5,613 nucleotides of DNA from WGMK01 sp046047315 (lineage in GTDB: Bacteria > Hydrogenedentota > Hydrogenedentia > Hydrogenedentales > JAEUWI01), in NCBI GenBank assembly GCA_046047315.1, contig JBJOID010000104.1:1-5613 (forward strand). Direction: 5' to 3'. The notes under the pieces are model-generated. The model had not been told where the DNA came from and made no database searches. It saw nothing but the letters and a program-made list of their open reading frames with translations. Shown piece by piece: positions 4,686 through 5,613 of the stretch (positions are counted from its first letter, which is position 1; each line of letters starts with the position of its first letter). The position numbers were made by a program, and so were the translations under genes.

Positions 4686-5613
4686 GTGACACAGCGTTAT
4701 GTGCTGCTTGCAGGCTTGGTGTTTTCGGCGCTGACGCTCGCCGGGGCCGCAATCCGGGGCGACCATCCGCCCGCATCCTCCCATACGCTTGCGCCGGTCG
4801 CTCCGGCTTCCGTCGATCTCGACACCGAGGACACCGGGCGCATGCAACTGGCGGCCTTGACCAGCCAACCCGCGCTGGCTGCCGCCGCCACGCAGCAGTC
4901 CCTGGCACAGGGCGTGAACTGTGGGCAGTATACCTTTGATGTCTTCGAGGCCACCTATGGCACCGAGGATATCTTCATTAACGCGGGCGGCGAAGTAACC
5001 TTCCGCGTGCGCGTGTTCGACGCGGGCGGCAACGAAGTGCTGCCCGGTCCCGGCCAAGTGATGCTGCAATCCTTCGTGCTGCCCGATGCGCCGGGCGAAG
5101 TGATTGGCCTCGACGATGACGGCCTCCCCCTGATTCCCGATGAAGGCCCCTTCAACGTCACACAAACCTTCACCCGCACTTACCCCGATCCCGGCGTTTA
5201 CCAGATAGGCTTCCGCGTGCGCGTGGCGGGCGAAGCGGGCTTCTGCCCGGATCGCCCCAACGTGGGCCTGCCCTTCATTGCCACGCAGGTGGTCAACGTG
5301 CTCGAAGAAGGCGGCGAGGCAACGACGGCCGATATCGCCATCAACGACGCCGTGCGCGATGGAACCGGCCTGGTGCCCGCCAACGACTGGGTGCCCCTGC
5401 TCGGGATTACCCTCTCCTTCACACCCGATGCACCCGCGCCGCGTGTGTTGTCGCGCCTCGTTTTCGAGCTGATCGGCAGTGGCATCTCCCCGCAGGACAT
5501 CCTGGAATTCGGCATCTTCCGTGACCGCGGCGACATTGGCGGCGGTCCGGACGGCGCCTTCCGTCCCTTTGACTACAGCTTTGGCGGAGAGATCCCCCCC
5601 GACCAAGATCCGC
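4686..5613 (+). CDS. secreted protein with signal peptide and PKD/Ig-like beta domain (partial, 3' end missing)
   Basis: The frame stays open from GTG 4686 to the window edge (309 codons). It begins with a signal peptide: Arg4, hydrophobic core at 5-19 (YVLLAGLVFSALTLA), small residues AGAA at 19-22 for signal peptidase I, and no lipobox Cys. Residues 24-78 are a Pro/Ala/Gln-rich linker. From Cys79 to about 195 comes a beta-rich region: EVTFRVRVFDAGG (104-116), an acidic loop LDDDGLPLIPDEG, and DPGVYQIGFRVRV, which resembles the closing strand of PKD/Ig-like domains. Cys79 and Cys187 bracket it and could form a disulfide (inference). Residues about 205-309 form a second module with RLVFELIGSGISPQDILEFG and DRGDIGGGPDGAF (280-292), an Asp/Gly loop that might bind calcium. 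No catalytic motif is visible. It has its own promoter and leader. It may be an exported surface or extracellular protein, or the N-terminus of a very large one; an antisense frame here is rejected. Confidence 0.8.
   Translation, partial: MTQRYVLLAGLVFSALTLAGAAIRGDHPPASSHTLAPVAPASVDLDTEDTGRMQLAALTSQPALAAAATQQSLAQGVNCGQYTFDVFEATYGTEDIFINAGGEVTFRVRVFDAGGNEVLPGPGQVMLQSFVLPDAPGEVIGLDDDGLPLIPDEGPFNVTQTFTRTYPDPGVYQIGFRVRVAGEAGFCPDRPNVGLPFIATQVVNVLEEGGEATTADIAINDAVRDGTGLVPANDWVPLLGITLSFTPDAPAPRVLSRLVFELIGSGISPQDILEFGIFRDRGDIGGGPDGAFRPFDYSFGGEIPPDQDP

Noticed and set aside
4456..4689. Possible 77-residue leader protein ending in an overlap with GTG 4686
   Set aside because: No Shine-Dalgarno precedes ATG 4456 and the Arg/Ala-rich product looks like chance. 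The overlap with the GTG start is suggestive but not enough.
4428..5606. Minus-strand open frame of 392 codons across the leader and the secreted-protein gene
   Set aside because: Its product is rich in Gly, His and Arg without any motif, as expected opposite a GC-rich coding strand. The plus strand here has a promoter, a strong Shine-Dalgarno and a signal peptide.

Overview
The window is GC-rich bacterial DNA with tightly packed genes, all on the + strand. A GT9 (heptosyltransferase-type) glycosyltransferase and a secreted protein with a signal peptide point to a bacterium with a two-membrane envelope. The composition, the TTG and GTG starts and the style of the last protein recall environmental phyla such as Hydrogenedentota or the Planctomycetota/Lentisphaerota group. 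That placement is an impression; no marker gene is present.

Positions 1-4292 read as one surface-glycan operon. It holds the tail of an unidentified upstream gene, a class I SAM-dependent methyltransferase, a multi-pass membrane protein with a degenerate CPBP (CAAX protease/bacteriocin-processing) fold, a left-handed beta-helix O-acyltransferase, a GT4 glycosyltransferase and a GT9 glycosyltransferase. Three of the junctions overlap (TGATG at 146-150, ATGA at 2215-2218 and at 3351-3354), and the two gaps are 78 and 58 bases. Together the genes look able to extend a glycan with two sugar transferases and to decorate it by acylation and perhaps methylation. The acceptor and sugars cannot be read from the sequence.

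Positions 4293-4685 contain no convincing gene but are rich in signals. There is an inverted repeat (CTGCAA, 13 bases, TTGCAG), then a near-consensus sigma-70 type promoter (TTGACA, 17 bases, TATAAC with an extended -10 TG), then a leader of about 280 nt with three perfect short hairpins, then a strong Shine-Dalgarno. This starts a separate transcription unit.

From 4686 to the window edge runs an open frame beginning with GTG. It encodes a signal peptide followed by a low-complexity Ala-rich linker, a PKD/Ig-like beta domain and a second domain I do not recognise. It continues past the window.

The most interesting points are the CPBP-like protein whose catalytic Glu-Glu pair is Gln-Gln, and the strong, structured and possibly regulated upstream region of the secreted protein. 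I found no mobile element, CRISPR array, tRNA or rRNA, and nothing that clearly amounts to a new defence or biosynthetic system.
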